Shown: piece by piece, positions 54,427 to 63,769 of the stretch | Layout: every line of letters begins with the position of its first letter | How positions within the stretch are numbered: position 1 is the stretch's first letter | NCBI RefSeq assembly: GCF_003628555.1 | Contig: NZ_CP021731.1 | Location: 4,402,001-4,466,000, forward strand | Origin: Azoarcus sp. DN11 | GTDB lineage: Bacteria > Pseudomonadota > Gammaproteobacteria > Burkholderiales > Rhodocyclaceae | Direction of reading: 5' to 3' | Length of the DNA: 64,000 bases | Position numbers and translations under genes: made by a program | The notes under the pieces: model-generated | What the model was told of the DNA's origin: nothing | Databases searched by the model: none | Seen by the model: the letters and a program-made list of their open reading frames with translations, nothing else

Positions 54427-55836
54427 ATGCACAAAACGATATGGGCGCTGCTCGCGCTCGCACTGCTGATCCTCGGCTTTCTGCTGCACAACCGCCCGGC
54501 CGCCGCGCCCGCCGGCGGCGAGGTCGTCGTGCTGCACATCGACGGCGTGATCGGACCGGCGACCTCGGATTTCTTCGCGCGCGAACTCGCGCGGGCGCAC
54601 ACGCGGCAGGCCCGTCTCGTGGTGCTGGCGATGGACACCCCGGGCGGCCTCGACACCTCGATGCGCGCCATCATCAAGGACATCCTCGCCGCGCCGCTCC
54701 CCATCGCCACCTGGGTCGGCCCGGAAGGCGCGCGCGCCGCGAGCGCCGGCACCTACATCCTGTACGCCAGCCACATCGCCGCGATGGCCCCTGCCACCAA
54801 CCTCGGCGCGGCGACGCCGGTGGCGATCGGCATGCCGGGCGGCCAACCCGATGGCGCCACGCCGCGCAAGGACAAGAAGGACGACAAGTCGGGCGAAAGC
54901 CCTGCGGCGATCGGCGACGCGATGATGGAAAAGGTGCGCAACGACGCCGCCGCCTATCTGCGCAGCCTGGCGCAGCTGCGCGGGCGCAGCGGTGACTTCG
55001 CCGAACGCGCCGTGCGCGAGGCCGCCAGCCTGTCGGCCGACGAAGCGCTCGCCGCGGGCGTCATCGACGTGATCGCCGCCGATCTGCCCGAACTGATGGC
55101 GAAACTCGACGGCCGCGACGTGAAACTCAACGGCGGGCGCACGCAACGCCTCACGACCGCCGCCGCAACCATCATCGAAATCGCACCCGACTGGCGCATG
55201 CGCGTGCTCGCCATCGTGTCCAACCCGCAGCTCGCGCTGATGCTGATGATGATCGGCATCTACGCGCTGTTCTTCGAATTCACCAACCCGGGCTTCGGCG
55301 TGCCGGGTGTCGCGGGCGCGATCTGCCTGCTGGTCGCGCTGTACGCTTTCCACCTCCTGCCCGTGAACTGGGCCGGCGTCGCGCTGGTCGCGCTCGGCGC
55401 GATCCTGATGCTCGCCGAAGCCTTCCTGCCGAGCTTCGGCGCGCTCGGCGTCGGCGGCATCGTCGCCTTCGTCGTCGGCGGCCTCTTCCTCATGGACACC
55501 GAAGCGCCCGGCTTCGGCATTCCGCTGCCCTTCCTGGTCGGCCTCGCGGTCGCCAGCGCGCTCCTGATCGGCGCCGTCGGCAGCTTCGCCGCCCGCGCCC
55601 GGCACCGGCCCGTGGTCAGCGGCCGCGAGCAGATGAGCGGCGAGATCGCAACGGTCAGCATCGTGACCGCGGACGGCGCATGGGCGCTTGTCCACGGCGA
55701 ATCCTGGCGCGTGGCGAGCGGCTCGCCGCTCGCGCCGGGCGACCGCGTGCGTGTCACCCGGCTCGACGGCCTCACCCTGCGCGTCGAGCCGCTCGCCACC
55801 GAACCGACCCATCGCCCCGGAGGAAGCCCGCCATGA
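54427..55836 (+). CDS. NfeD-family membrane-bound serine protease (long form)
   Basis: A 469-residue membrane protein: signal/anchor helix (about 5-22), ClpP-like serine-protease domain (about 35-245) with the nucleophile Ser in [10 protein letters not shown] and the Lys-rich loop that supplies the general base in this family, four to five membrane helices (about 258-390), and a C-terminal OB-fold NfeD domain (about 400-460). NfeD long forms work with stomatin/slipin, whose gene follows and overlaps (ATGA). The start at 54427 has GAGGA at proper spacing; 54421 is an alternative. Confidence 0.9.
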   Translation: MHKTIWALLALALLILGFLLHNRPAAAPAGGEVVVLHIDGVIGPATSDFFARELARAHTRQARLVVLAMDTPGGLDTSMRAIIKDILAAPLPIATWVGPEGARAASAGTYILYASHIAAMAPATNLGAATPVAIGMPGGQPDGATPRKDKKDDKSGESPAAIGDAMMEKVRNDAAAYLRSLAQLRGRSGDFAERAVREAASLSADEALAAGVIDVIAADLPELMAKLDGRDVKLNGGRTQRLTTAAATIIEIAPDWRMRVLAIVSNPQLALMLMMIGIYALFFEFTNPGFGVPGVAGAICLLVALYAFHLLPVNWAGVALVALGAILMLAEAFLPSFGALGVGGIVAFVVGGLFLMDTEAPGFGIPLPFLVGLAVASALLIGAVGSFAARARHRPVVSGREQMSGEIATVSIVTADGAWALVHGESWRVASGSPLAPGDRVRVTRLDGLTLRVEPLATEPTHRPGGSPP

Positions 55837-56609
55837 TCTTCGATCTCAATCTCGGGCTGGGCACGGTCCTGATCATCCTCGCCGCGCTGGTCGCATCCGC
55901 GCTGCGGATCCTGCGCGAATACGAACGCGGCGTCGTCTTCATGCTCGGCCGCTTCTGGCGCGTCAAGGGGCCGGGCCTCGTCATCGTGATTCCCGGCATC
56001 CAGCAGATGGTCAAGGTCGACCTGCGCGTCGTGACGCTGGACGTGCCGAGCCAGGACGTCATCTCGCGCGACAACGTGTCGGTGAAAGTGAACGCGATCG
56101 TGTTCTTCCGCGTCATCGACCCGCAGAAGGCCATCATCCAGGTCGAGAACTACCTCGTCGCCACCAGCCAGCTCGCGCAGACCACGCTGCGCGCGGTGCT
56201 GGGCAAGCACGAGCTCGACGAGATGCTCGCCGAGCGCGAGAAGCTCAACCTCGACGTGCAGCAGATCCTCGACGCCCAGACCGACGCCTGGGGCATCAAG
56301 GTCGCCAACGTCGAGATCAAGCACATCGACCTCAACGAAAGCATGATCCGCGCGATCGCCCGCCAGGCCGAGGCCGAGCGCGAGCGGCGCGCCAAGGTGA
56401 TCCATGCCGAAGGCGAGAAACAGGCGGCGGAGAGCCTGATGGCCGCAGCCGGGATGCTCGCGCGCGAGCCCGCCGCGATGCAGCTGCGCTACCTGCAGAC
56501 CCTCACCCAGATCGCCGGCGACAAGGCCGCGACGATCGTGTTTCCGGTGCCGGTCGACCTGCTGAAGGGGCTCGTCGCCGAGTCCTCGCGGAAAACACCC
56601 TCCGAATGA
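55833..56609 (+). CDS. Slipin/stomatin-like SPFH-domain protein
   Basis: A 258-residue SPFH protein: N-terminal membrane helix (about 8-26), SPFH domain (about 28-190; [20 protein letters not shown] and [16 protein letters not shown]) and a C-terminal coiled-coil helix rich in Ala/Glu/Arg. Such proteins form oligomeric membrane microdomains and are substrates or partners of NfeD proteases. It overlaps the NfeD gene and is convergent with hslU, 42 bases apart. Confidence 0.93.
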   Translation: MIFDLNLGLGTVLIILAALVASALRILREYERGVVFMLGRFWRVKGPGLVIVIPGIQQMVKVDLRVVTLDVPSQDVISRDNVSVKVNAIVFFRVIDPQKAIIQVENYLVATSQLAQTTLRAVLGKHELDEMLAEREKLNLDVQQILDAQTDAWGIKVANVEIKHIDLNESMIRAIARQAEAERERRAKVIHAEGEKQAAESLMAAAGMLAREPAAMQLRYLQTLTQIAGDKAATIVFPVPVDLLKGLVAESSRKTPSE

Positions 56610-56651
56610 GGCAGAAAGCGTGGCACCGGCGCGGAACCGGGCGCCAGCGCC

Positions 56652-57983
56652 TTACAAGACGTAGCGTGCCAGATCCTCGCGCTGGGCCAGCACGTCGAGC
56701 CGTGCATCGACATAGGCCGCGTCGATCAGCACCTTGTCGAGGCCGCTCTTGCCGGCATCGAAGGACACCTCCTCGAGCAGCCGCTCCATCACCGTGTACA
56801 GGCGGCGCGCACCGATGTTCTCGGTCTTCTCGTTCACCTGGAAGGCGATCTCGGCGAGGCGGCGGATGCCCGCAGCGACAAACTCCAGCGCCACGCCGTC
56901 GGTCGCGAGCAGCGCCTGGTACTGGCGCACGAGACAGGCGTCGGTCTGCGTCAGGATGCGCTCGAAGTCATCCACCGACAGGCTTTCCAGCTCGACGCGG
57001 ATCGGGAAGCGCCCCTGCAGCTCGGGGATCAGGTCGCTCGGCTTGGACAAGTGAAAGGCGCCACTGGCGATGAACAGGATGTGATCGGTCTTGATCATGC
57101 CGTACTTGGTCGACACCGTCGTGCCCTCGACCAGCGGCAGCAGGTCGCGCTGCACGCCCTGGCGCGACACGTCGGCGCCGTGCACATCCGAGCGCGCGGC
57201 GATCTTGTCGATCTCGTCGAGGAACACGATGCCGTTCTGCTCGACCGCGCGGATCGCCTCCCCCTTCACTTCCTCGTCGTTGATCAGGCGCACCGCCTCC
57301 TCGTCCGCGAGCGCCTTCAGCGCCTCGGCGATCTTCATCTTGCGCAGCTTCTTCTTGCCGCCGCCGAGGTTCTGGAACATGCCCTGGATCTGCTGCGTCA
57401 GCTCCTCCATGCCCGGCGGCGCGAAGATCTCGGCCGTCATCGCCTGTGCGGCGACCTCGAGCTCGATCTCCTTGTCGTCGAGCTCGCCTTCGCGCAGCTT
57501 CTTGCGGAATTTCTGCCGCGTCGCCGTATCCTGCGCCTCCGGCTCGGCCGCGAAACCGACCGGCCGCGCGGGCGGCAGCAGCGCATCGAGCACGCGGTCC
57601 TCGGCGGCGTCCATCGCCCGGTCGCGCACCGTCTTCATCGCGCGCTCGCGCCCGTCCTTGATCGCGATCTCCGCCAGATCGCGGATGATCGTCTCCACGT
57701 CGCGGCCCACGTAACCGACTTCGGTGAACTTCGTCGCCTCGATCTTGATGAAGGGTGCATTCGCCAGGCGCGCCAGGCGCCGCGCGATCTCGGTCTTGCC
57801 GACGCCGGTCGGCCCGATCATCAGGATGTTCTTGGGCGTGATCTCGCTGCGCAGCGGCTCCTCGACCTGTGCACGCCGCCAGCGGTTGCGCAACGCAATC
57901 GCCACGGCCTTCTTCGCCTTGCTCTGGCCGACAATGTGCTTGTCGAGTTCGGAGACGATCTCCGGCGGGGTCATCTGGGTCAT
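56652..57983 (-). CDS. hslU: ATP-dependent protease ATPase subunit HslU
   Basis: The AAA+ unfoldase that feeds substrates to HslV. The 443-residue protein has Walker A GPTGVGKT (57-64), the pore loop with GYVGRD, an intermediate domain (about 110-240), Walker [11 protein letters not shown], sensor-2 [14 protein letters not shown], and the C-terminal LARYVL that docks into HslV. The start at 57983 overlaps the hslV stop (ATGA); an upstream in-frame ATG at 58028 lies inside hslV. Confidence 0.97.
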   Translation of the reverse strand: MTQMTPPEIVSELDKHIVGQSKAKKAVAIALRNRWRRAQVEEPLRSEITPKNILMIGPTGVGKTEIARRLARLANAPFIKIEATKFTEVGYVGRDVETIIRDLAEIAIKDGRERAMKTVRDRAMDAAEDRVLDALLPPARPVGFAAEPEAQDTATRQKFRKKLREGELDDKEIELEVAAQAMTAEIFAPPGMEELTQQIQGMFQNLGGGKKKLRKMKIAEALKALADEEAVRLINDEEVKGEAIRAVEQNGIVFLDEIDKIAARSDVHGADVSRQGVQRDLLPLVEGTTVSTKYGMIKTDHILFIASGAFHLSKPSDLIPELQGRFPIRVELESLSVDDFERILTQTDACLVRQYQALLATDGVALEFVAAGIRRLAEIAFQVNEKTENIGARRLYTVMERLLEEVSFDAGKSGLDKVLIDAAYVDARLDVLAQREDLARYVL

Positions 57984-58519
57984 CCCTCGAGCACCTCGAT
58001 CACGTGACTCTGGTTCGTGTAAATGCACAGATCGCCAGCGATCTGCAGTGATTTGCGCACGATGTCCTCGGGCGGCAGGTCGGTATTCTCCAGCAGCGCG
58101 CGTGCCGCCGACTGTGCGTACGCGCCGCCGCTGCCGATCGCGACGATGCCCTGCTCGGGCTCCAGCACGTCGCCGTTGCCGGTGATCACGAGCGAATTGT
58201 CGCGGTCCGCAACCGCCAGCATCGCCTCCAGCCGCCGCAGGATGCGGTCGGTGCGCCAGTCCTTCGCCAGTTCCACCGCGCTGCGCAGCAAGTTGCCCTG
58301 ATGCTTCTCCAGTTTCGCCTCGAAGCGCTCGATCAGCGTGAATGCGTCGGCCGTCCCCCCGGCAAAACCCGCGAGGATCTTGCCCTGGTAGATCGGCCGC
58401 ACCTTGCGCGCGGTCGCCTTGATCACGATGTTGCCCAGCGTGACCTGGCCGTCCCCGCCCAGCGCGACGCGGTTGCCGCGGCGCACCGAGAGGATCGTGG
58501 TGCCGTGATACTGTTCCAT
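57980..58519 (-). CDS. hslV: ATP-dependent protease proteolytic subunit HslV
   Basis: The proteasome-like peptidase of HslUV. The 179-residue product starts [14 protein letters not shown]: the catalytic Thr follows a short propeptide, longer than in E. coli (MTTI). Conserved segments: [38 protein letters not shown] and a C-terminal [19 protein letters not shown]. The ATG at 58519 was chosen because translation upstream (to 58597) is not conserved. First gene of the hslVU operon. Confidence 0.96.
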   Translation of the reverse strand: MEQYHGTTILSVRRGNRVALGGDGQVTLGNIVIKATARKVRPIYQGKILAGFAGGTADAFTLIERFEAKLEKHQGNLLRSAVELAKDWRTDRILRRLEAMLAVADRDNSLVITGNGDVLEPEQGIVAIGSGGAYAQSAARALLENTDLPPEDIVRKSLQIAGDLCIYTNQSHVIEVLEG

Positions 58520-58559
58520 GTGGATATTCCTTGTGTCCGAGGGCGGACGCGGGGCGGTC

Positions 58560-59741
58560 TCAGCTGCGCAACAGCACCACTGCAACCTGATCGACACCCA
58601 TCATCCGCAGCAGTGCCGCAACCATCGCATTGACATTGCGCAGCGCGACCTTCTTACCCTGCGCCTGCAGGGTGGCGAGAATATTGAAGAGCGTCCCGGC
58701 ACTGACGAAGTCGATGCGCCGCAACTGGCTGCAATCGACTTCGACGTTCTGCAGGCTGCTCGCATGCGCGGCCAGCTTGCGGATCTTCTCGACCGCCGCG
58801 CTGGTGATTTCGCCGTCGAGGACGAAGTCGCCACACGGGGGCGCGTCCAGGTCGAGTGCCACTTCCTGTACCGACGTCGATGAAGCCGCCTGTGCGACGC
58901 GCGGCTCCCACGACGGCGGCGACTCCTCGAAGGTGATCGCATAATCCACCGCGAGGTTCTCGAAGCGCTCCTGCTCGCCGGTGTGCTGCAGCATCTCCAG
59001 CAGCAGCAGCCAGATGTCGCGCCCGCTCGGCTCGCCGGCCCGCACCTGGCCCGCGAGCATCTCGGCGAGCTGCCCGCAATTGAGCAGCGACACGTTCACC
59101 CGCTCGGCGGCAAACTCCCGCAACACGCCGCGAAAGAGCGTGCACCCGGTTTCATCGACCGAGCGCAGTCGCCCCAGATCGATGCGGATCGCACCGCTCT
59201 TCCTGCCGATGATTCCCATCTGCTGGAATTGCGTTGCCGCCTGGCCCGACAGGCCGCCGGACATGTTCACCATCGGCGCCACATTGGAGCGGACTTGCTC
59301 CGGCGCACTCGACAGGTCCGACCACGGCGGCGGCGAGCGCTCGAAACGCGTCGCATAGTCCAGCACCCGCTGCTCGAAGCGTTGGCGCTGTCCCGTCAGC
59401 CGGTACAGGTCGAGCAGCATCATCCACAGCCCCTCGCCCGTGCGCCCCCCCTGGGCGTCCAGCACCACGTTGAGCACCGCCTCGGCATCCTCGGTATTGC
59501 CGTTCGCGTACAGCACGGCGGCTTCCTCGTAGGCGGCGCCGATACCGCCCCCCATCTCCTGCACTTCGACCTGGCCGGCACAGTGCGCGAGCGCGTGCGT
59601 CGGATCGCCGACCGAAAAATCCAGCTTGGACAGTTCGGCCGGCTCCGCCGGCGGCACCACGCGCGAAGGCGCGGCAGCGGTCGGCGCGGCGGGCGATGGC
59701 GTGCCGGGAGCGGGCTTCTTGCCGAAGAATGGAAGAACCAC
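58560..59741 (-). CDS. Tandem STAS-domain protein of unknown function
   Basis: A 393-residue cytoplasmic protein built from two similar halves. Each half holds a TPR/FimV-like helical segment ([20 protein letters not shown] near 106 and [20 protein letters not shown] near 240, each followed by DYA-xx-FExSPPxW) next to a STAS-like domain (about 155-230 and 305-390; the second has [12 protein letters not shown], with Ser at the phospho-acceptor position). A Pro/Ala-rich linker follows LPFFGKKP at the N-terminus. GTG at 59741 is the chosen start. The gene lies upstream of hslVU on the same strand; a regulatory anti-anti-sigma-like role is only an inference. Confidence 0.82.
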   Translation of the reverse strand: MVLPFFGKKPAPGTPSPAAPTAAAPSRVVPPAEPAELSKLDFSVGDPTHALAHCAGQVEVQEMGGGIGAAYEEAAVLYANGNTEDAEAVLNVVLDAQGGRTGEGLWMMLLDLYRLTGQRQRFEQRVLDYATRFERSPPPWSDLSSAPEQVRSNVAPMVNMSGGLSGQAATQFQQMGIIGRKSGAIRIDLGRLRSVDETGCTLFRGVLREFAAERVNVSLLNCGQLAEMLAGQVRAGEPSGRDIWLLLLEMLQHTGEQERFENLAVDYAITFEESPPSWEPRVAQAASSTSVQEVALDLDAPPCGDFVLDGEITSAAVEKIRKLAAHASSLQNVEVDCSQLRRIDFVSAGTLFNILATLQAQGKKVALRNVNAMVAALLRMMGVDQVAVVLLRS

Positions 59742-59895
59742 GTTGCGACCTGTGCGAACGGATGGCTGATGGGGATTGCGGAAGGATAGCACTTCGAACC
59801 CGGCTCTTGCGCTTCTCGCGCCGCAGCCGCGCCCGCAGCGGGCGAGCGCGGGGTCCGGCACCTTACCTTTTGCAATACAGTCCGGGCGGCGCAGA

Positions 59896-59925
59896 TGTAA
59901 CAGAAGGCGTACGGTCGGCTAGAAT
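59896..59925 (+). promoter_or_regulatory. Candidate promoter of the ybgC-tol-pal operon
   Basis: TGTAAC (59896-59901) and TAGAAT (59920-59925) are spaced by 18 bases. The -10 lies only seven bases before the annotated ATG at 59932, so transcripts from it would be leaderless unless ybgC starts further downstream. Confidence 0.4.
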
Positions 59926-59931
59926 GTTGCG

Positions 59932-60378
59932 ATGCACACTCCCCGCCCGCCGTCGCCCTCCGTGGAAGAAAGCGTGTTTTCGCTGCCGATTCGCGTGTAC
60001 TACGAGGATACCGACGCAGCCGGTGTGATCTACTACGCCAACTACCTGCGCTACTGCGAGCGCGCGCGCACCGAATGGCTGCGCGCGGCAGGCTTCGAGC
60101 AGCAGGCCCTGCTGACCGGGCAGCGTATCGGTTTCGTCGTCCGTTCGGTAAATGGCGATTATCTGTCACCCGGAATGCTCGATGATGCGTTACATGTCAC
60201 GACGGGGGTTGAATCGCTCCGTGGAGCAAGCCTGGTTTTTATGCAGAAGGTGATGCGCGGCGACGAAACCCTGTTCCGCGGCCGCTTCGTCATCGCGTGC
60301 GTAAACCTCGACCGGAAACGCCCCACCCCCCTTCCCGCAGACATGCGCATAAAACTGGAAAAAATCGTACAAGCATGA
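59932..60378 (+). CDS. ybgC: Tol-Pal-associated acyl-CoA thioesterase YbgC
   Basis: A 148-residue hotdog thioesterase; the signature RVYYEDTDAAGVIYYANYLR at 21-40 contains the catalytic Asp. E. coli YbgC hydrolyses short acyl-CoA and interacts with ACP, and it always heads the tol-pal operon. An in-frame GTG at 59974, preceded by GGAAGAAAG, would begin VFSLPIRVYYEDTD and leave a normal 5' leader; both starts are possible. Its stop overlaps the tolQ start (ATGA). Confidence 0.93.
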   Translation: MHTPRPPSPSVEESVFSLPIRVYYEDTDAAGVIYYANYLRYCERARTEWLRAAGFEQQALLTGQRIGFVVRSVNGDYLSPGMLDDALHVTTGVESLRGASLVFMQKVMRGDETLFRGRFVIACVNLDRKRPTPLPADMRIKLEKIVQA

Positions 60379-61049
60379 CCGTCACCAACGATCTTTCGAT
60401 CATCAGCCTCGTCAGCCAGGCGAGCGTCCTCGCCCAGCTCGTCATGGCCCTGCTCGCGGGCCTGTCGCTCGTTTCCTGGTACTGGATCTTCCGCAAGTCC
60501 TTCCAGATCCGCGCCGCCCGCAACAAGACCAATGGCTTCGAGCGCGACTTCTGGAGCGGCGGCGATCTCAATGCGCTGTTCCAGTCGGCCGCCGCCGCGC
60601 GCCACGACACCGGCGGCATGGAGCGCATCTTCGAGTCCGGCTACCGCGAATTCACCAAGCTGCGCAGCAAGAACCACGACCAGGCATCGATCATCGACGG
60701 CGCACGCCGCGCGATGCGGGCGACCTACCAGCGCGAGGTCGACGACCTCGAAGCCCACCTCGCCTTTCTCGCCTCGGTCGGCTCGGTGTCGCCCTACATC
60801 GGCCTCTTCGGCACCGTATGGGGGATCATGAACGCCTTCCGCGGCCTGTCGAACGTTCATTCGGCGACCCTCGCCAACGTCGCCCCGGGCATCGCCGAAG
60901 CGCTGGTCGCCACCGCCATCGGCCTCTTCGCCGCGATCCCCGCCGTGGTCGCCTACAACCGCTTCGCACACGACATCGACCGCATCAGCATCCGCTTCGA
61001 GAGCTTCATGGAAGAGTTCTCGAACATCCTGCAGCGCCAGCTGCGCTGA
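60375..61049 (+). CDS. tolQ: Tol-Pal system protein TolQ
   Basis: The MotA/TolQ/ExbB-type inner-membrane stator. The 224-residue protein has three membrane helices (about 15-37, 130-155 and 165-190), with conserved VGSVSPYIGLFGTVWGIMNAF and GIAEALVATAIGLFAAIPAVV lining the proton channel. With TolR it uses the proton gradient to drive TolA, pulling the outer membrane in at the division septum. Sixteen bases separate it from tolR. Confidence 0.97.
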   Translation: MTVTNDLSIISLVSQASVLAQLVMALLAGLSLVSWYWIFRKSFQIRAARNKTNGFERDFWSGGDLNALFQSAAAARHDTGGMERIFESGYREFTKLRSKNHDQASIIDGARRAMRATYQREVDDLEAHLAFLASVGSVSPYIGLFGTVWGIMNAFRGLSNVHSATLANVAPGIAEALVATAIGLFAAIPAVVAYNRFAHDIDRISIRFESFMEEFSNILQRQLR

Positions 61050-61065
61050 GCGGGAGGACGCACCG

Positions 61066-61476
61066 ATGCGCCAGCGTCGCCTGATGAACCAGATCAACGT
61101 CGTCCCCTACATCGACGTGATGCTGGTGCTGCTCGTGATCTTCATGGTCACGGCACCGATGATCCAGACCGGCAGTGTCGACCTCCCGACCGTGGGTGGA
61201 GTGCCGCAGCCGCCCGCCGAAGCGATGGTCGTCTCCGTGAAGAAGGATGGCTCCCTGACTTTCAAGCTCACGGGCGGCTCGACCGAACAGAAGATGAGCA
61301 GCACCGAACTGCTGCGCGAGCTCCATGACGCCATTGAGCGCAACCCGCAGCAACCAATCCTGGTCGCCGCGGACAAACAGGTGTCGTACGAGCGCGTGAT
61401 GGAGACGCTCGACAGCATACGCAAGGCGGGCTTCCAGAAAGTCGGCCTGCAGACGAACACCAGCAGCACCCGATGA
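61066..61476 (+). CDS. tolR: Tol-Pal system protein TolR
   Basis: The ExbD/TolR partner of TolQ. The 136-residue protein has one membrane helix (about 15-35) containing the essential proton-carrying Asp in VVPYIDVMLVLLVIFMV, and a periplasmic C-terminal domain (about 45-130) with PILVAADKQVSYERVM. A GGGAGG site precedes the ATG. Its stop overlaps tolA by four bases. Confidence 0.96.
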   Translation: MRQRRLMNQINVVPYIDVMLVLLVIFMVTAPMIQTGSVDLPTVGGVPQPPAEAMVVSVKKDGSLTFKLTGGSTEQKMSSTELLRELHDAIERNPQQPILVAADKQVSYERVMETLDSIRKAGFQKVGLQTNTSSTR

Positions 61477-62345
61477 AAGACACGCATCTTGACCTGCAGC
61501 GCGATGAGCCCGGCAAGTGGGCATCGGCGGCGCTGACGGTCTTCGTCCACCTGGGCCTCATCGCCTTCCTCGTGTTCGGCATCCGCTGGCAGAGCAGCCC
61601 GCCCGCGTCGCTCGAGGTCGAGCTCGTCGCCCCCCCGGCGGCGCAACCCGCGCCTCCACCGCCGCCGCCTGCGATGGAGCCGAAGCCCGAACCCAAGCCG
61701 GAGCCCAAACCCGAACCCGAGCCGCCGAAGCCTCAGTTGAAGTCGGCGCCCCCGCCCCCTCCACCACCGAAGGTGGAGGCGAAACCGGAGATTGCGATCA
61801 AGGCTCCTGAGAAGAAGCCGCCGCAGAAACCTGCCGAGAAACCAGAGGAAAAGAAACCGCTGGAGAAGAAGCAGGAGCGGAAGGAGCCGGAAAAGAAGGT
61901 GGCCGCATCGCAGCCGAAGCAGCCCGAACCGAAGCCGGTGACGCCGCCGCCGGAGGACTACTTAAAGCATAAGCTCGCGCAGGAGACGGCTAAGGTCCGC
62001 GCCACGTCCGACTTCGATCGGGTGATGCGGGAGGAGGCCACGCGCGCTGCTTCCACTCACCTTGCCAACGCACGCGAAGATTACATCAACGGAATTCGCA
62101 CCAAGGTGCGAGGAAACCTGCTGCGTCCGCCTGGTCTGAGCGGCAACCCGGTTGCGATATTCGATGTAGTCCAACTGCCCAGTGGCGAGGTGCTCAGCGT
62201 CAAGCTGAGGCAGTCGTCTGGCAACACCGCCCTAGACGATGCGATCGAGCGCGCGATCCATCGCTCGAGTCCTCTGCCTCCGCCAAAGGACCCCTCGGTT
62301 TTCGAGCGCGAACTTAAATTGGTTTTCGAACCGTTGAAAGAGTGA
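61473..62345 (+). CDS. tolA: Cell envelope integrity protein TolA
   Basis: A 290-residue protein linking the inner membrane to Pal/TolB. It has a membrane helix at about 17-37 with the TolQR-contacting Ser-His-Leu-type SAALTVFVHLGL, a long Pro/Lys/Glu linker (about 50-165, with repeated PKPEPKPEP) in place of the Ala-rich helix of E. coli, and a C-terminal TonB-like domain (about 205-285, VQLPSGEVLSVKLRQSSGN). It is shorter than E. coli TolA (421). The 3' third has visibly lower GC and less biased codon use than its neighbours. Confidence 0.93.
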   Translation: MKDTHLDLQRDEPGKWASAALTVFVHLGLIAFLVFGIRWQSSPPASLEVELVAPPAAQPAPPPPPPAMEPKPEPKPEPKPEPEPPKPQLKSAPPPPPPPKVEAKPEIAIKAPEKKPPQKPAEKPEEKKPLEKKQERKEPEKKVAASQPKQPEPKPVTPPPEDYLKHKLAQETAKVRATSDFDRVMREEATRAASTHLANAREDYINGIRTKVRGNLLRPPGLSGNPVAIFDVVQLPSGEVLSVKLRQSSGNTALDDAIERAIHRSSPLPPPKDPSVFERELKLVFEPLKE

Positions 62346-62400
62346 AGGAACCAAATCGAATCAGTTGAGATCTTTAAGCATCACGTTCGACTCCATTCGT

Positions 62401-62406
62401 TATAAT
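62401..62406 (+). promoter_or_regulatory. Possible -10 element upstream of tolB
   Basis: A perfect TATAAT lies 25 bases before the tolB ATG in an AT-rich gap of 85 bases. No well-spaced -35 hexamer is visible, so this is only a hint of an internal promoter for tolB-pal, as is known in E. coli. Confidence 0.35.
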
Positions 62407-62430
62407 TCGCCTTTGGGGCAACCCTCAACC

Positions 62431-63723
62431 ATGAGAAAACTTCTTTCCGCCTACCGCCTGCTGCTCGCGGCCACGCTGACTCTCGTCAGCGCCGTCGCGC
62501 AGGCACAGCTGTCGATCGAAATCACCGGCGCCGGCGCCAGCCGCTTTCCGGTCGCCATCCCGGTGTTCGAGAACGAAGGCAGCCTGCCGCGCGGCGTCAC
62601 CGACGTCGTGCGTGCCGACCTGGAGCGCAGCGGCCTTTTCAGCCTCGTCGACATGGGCCTCGCCGCCCTGCCCGTGACCACGATCCCGGACATGGGATCC
62701 ATCCGCGGCCGCGGCGCCGACGCGGTGCTCGCCGGCAGCATCTACCCGCAGGGCGACGGGCGCTTCGAAGTGCGCTTCCGCCTGTTCGACACCCAAAAAC
62801 AGTCGGAACTGGGCGGACTGTCGATGCGCATGGCGCCGGCGCAGAACCGCGCCATCGGCCACAAGATCGCCGACTTCGTGTATGAGAAGCTCACCGGCCA
62901 GCCCGGCTACTTCTCGACCCGCATCGCCTACGTCGTCAAGAGCGGCCCGGCCGCAGCGCCGCGCTACGAGTTGCAGATCGCCGACGCGGACGGCATGAAT
63001 GCCGCGACCGCCCTGGCATCGCGCGAACCGATCATCTCGCCCGCCTGGGCGCCCGACGGCCAGCGCCTCGCCTACGTGTCTTTCGAAGCCAAGAAACCGG
63101 TCGTCTACGTGCATACGCTCGCGACCGGCCAGCGCCAGGTCGTCGCCAACTTCAAGGGCTCCAACTCCGCCCCCGCGTGGGCGCCTGACGGCCAGCACCT
63201 CGCCGTCGTGCTCACGAAGGACGGCCAATCCCAACTGTACGTCCTGAACGCCGACGGCTCCGGCGTGCGCCGCCTCGCCAGCTCGCCCGGCATCGACACC
63301 GAACCTGCATGGTCGCCCGATGGCGAGTGGATCTACTTCACGTCCGACCGCGGCGGCAGCCCGCAGATCTACCGCGCTTCCGCGAGCGGCGGCGGCGCCC
63401 AGCGCGTCACTTTCGACGGCAGCTACAACGTGACGCCGCGCCCCTCGGCCGACGGCAAGAGCCTCGCCTTCATCACGCGCAACAACGGACGCTTCCAGGT
63501 GGCGATCATGGACCTCGCCACCAAGCAGACAACGATCCTCACCGACTCGGCACGTGACGAGTCGCCCAGCTTCGCGCCCAACGGCCGCATGATCCTCTAC
63601 GCCACCGACAATGGCGGACGGGGAGTGCTTGCGGCAGTTTCGCCCGATGGCCGGGTAAAGCAGCGCCTGTCGGTGCAGGCCGCCGATGTCCGCGAACCCT
63701 CCTGGGGCCCGCAACTTCGGTAA
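62431..63723 (+). CDS. tolB: Tol-Pal system beta-propeller protein TolB
   Basis: A periplasmic protein of 430 residues: signal peptide ending AVAQA (about 1-25), an N-terminal mixed domain (about 26-160) and a six-bladed propeller made of repeated PAWAPDG/PAWSPDG/FAPNG blades (about 200-430). The ATG at 62431 (MRKLLSAYRLL) was chosen over 62365 because the signal peptide starts there. TolB binds Pal and is released by TolA. It follows tolA by 85 bases, with pal 46 bases downstream. Confidence 0.97.
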   Translation: MRKLLSAYRLLLAATLTLVSAVAQAQLSIEITGAGASRFPVAIPVFENEGSLPRGVTDVVRADLERSGLFSLVDMGLAALPVTTIPDMGSIRGRGADAVLAGSIYPQGDGRFEVRFRLFDTQKQSELGGLSMRMAPAQNRAIGHKIADFVYEKLTGQPGYFSTRIAYVVKSGPAAAPRYELQIADADGMNAATALASREPIISPAWAPDGQRLAYVSFEAKKPVVYVHTLATGQRQVVANFKGSNSAPAWAPDGQHLAVVLTKDGQSQLYVLNADGSGVRRLASSPGIDTEPAWSPDGEWIYFTSDRGGSPQIYRASASGGGAQRVTFDGSYNVTPRPSADGKSLAFITRNNGRFQVAIMDLATKQTTILTDSARDESPSFAPNGRMILYATDNGGRGVLAAVSPDGRVKQRLSVQAADVREPSWGPQLR

Positions 63724-63769
63724 TTCCCTCCCGCAAGCAACAACACTGTTCGATAGATCAGGAAACCCC

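Noticed and set aside
56611..56651. A bidirectional terminator between slipin and hslU
   Set aside because: Only a 5-bp GC stem (GGCGC/GCGCC) without T-runs on either strand; too weak to call.
61680..61960. Pro/Lys/Glu repeats in tolA as a sequencing or assembly artefact
   Set aside because: The frame stays open and the C-terminal TolA domain follows correctly; such linkers are normal in betaproteobacterial TolA.
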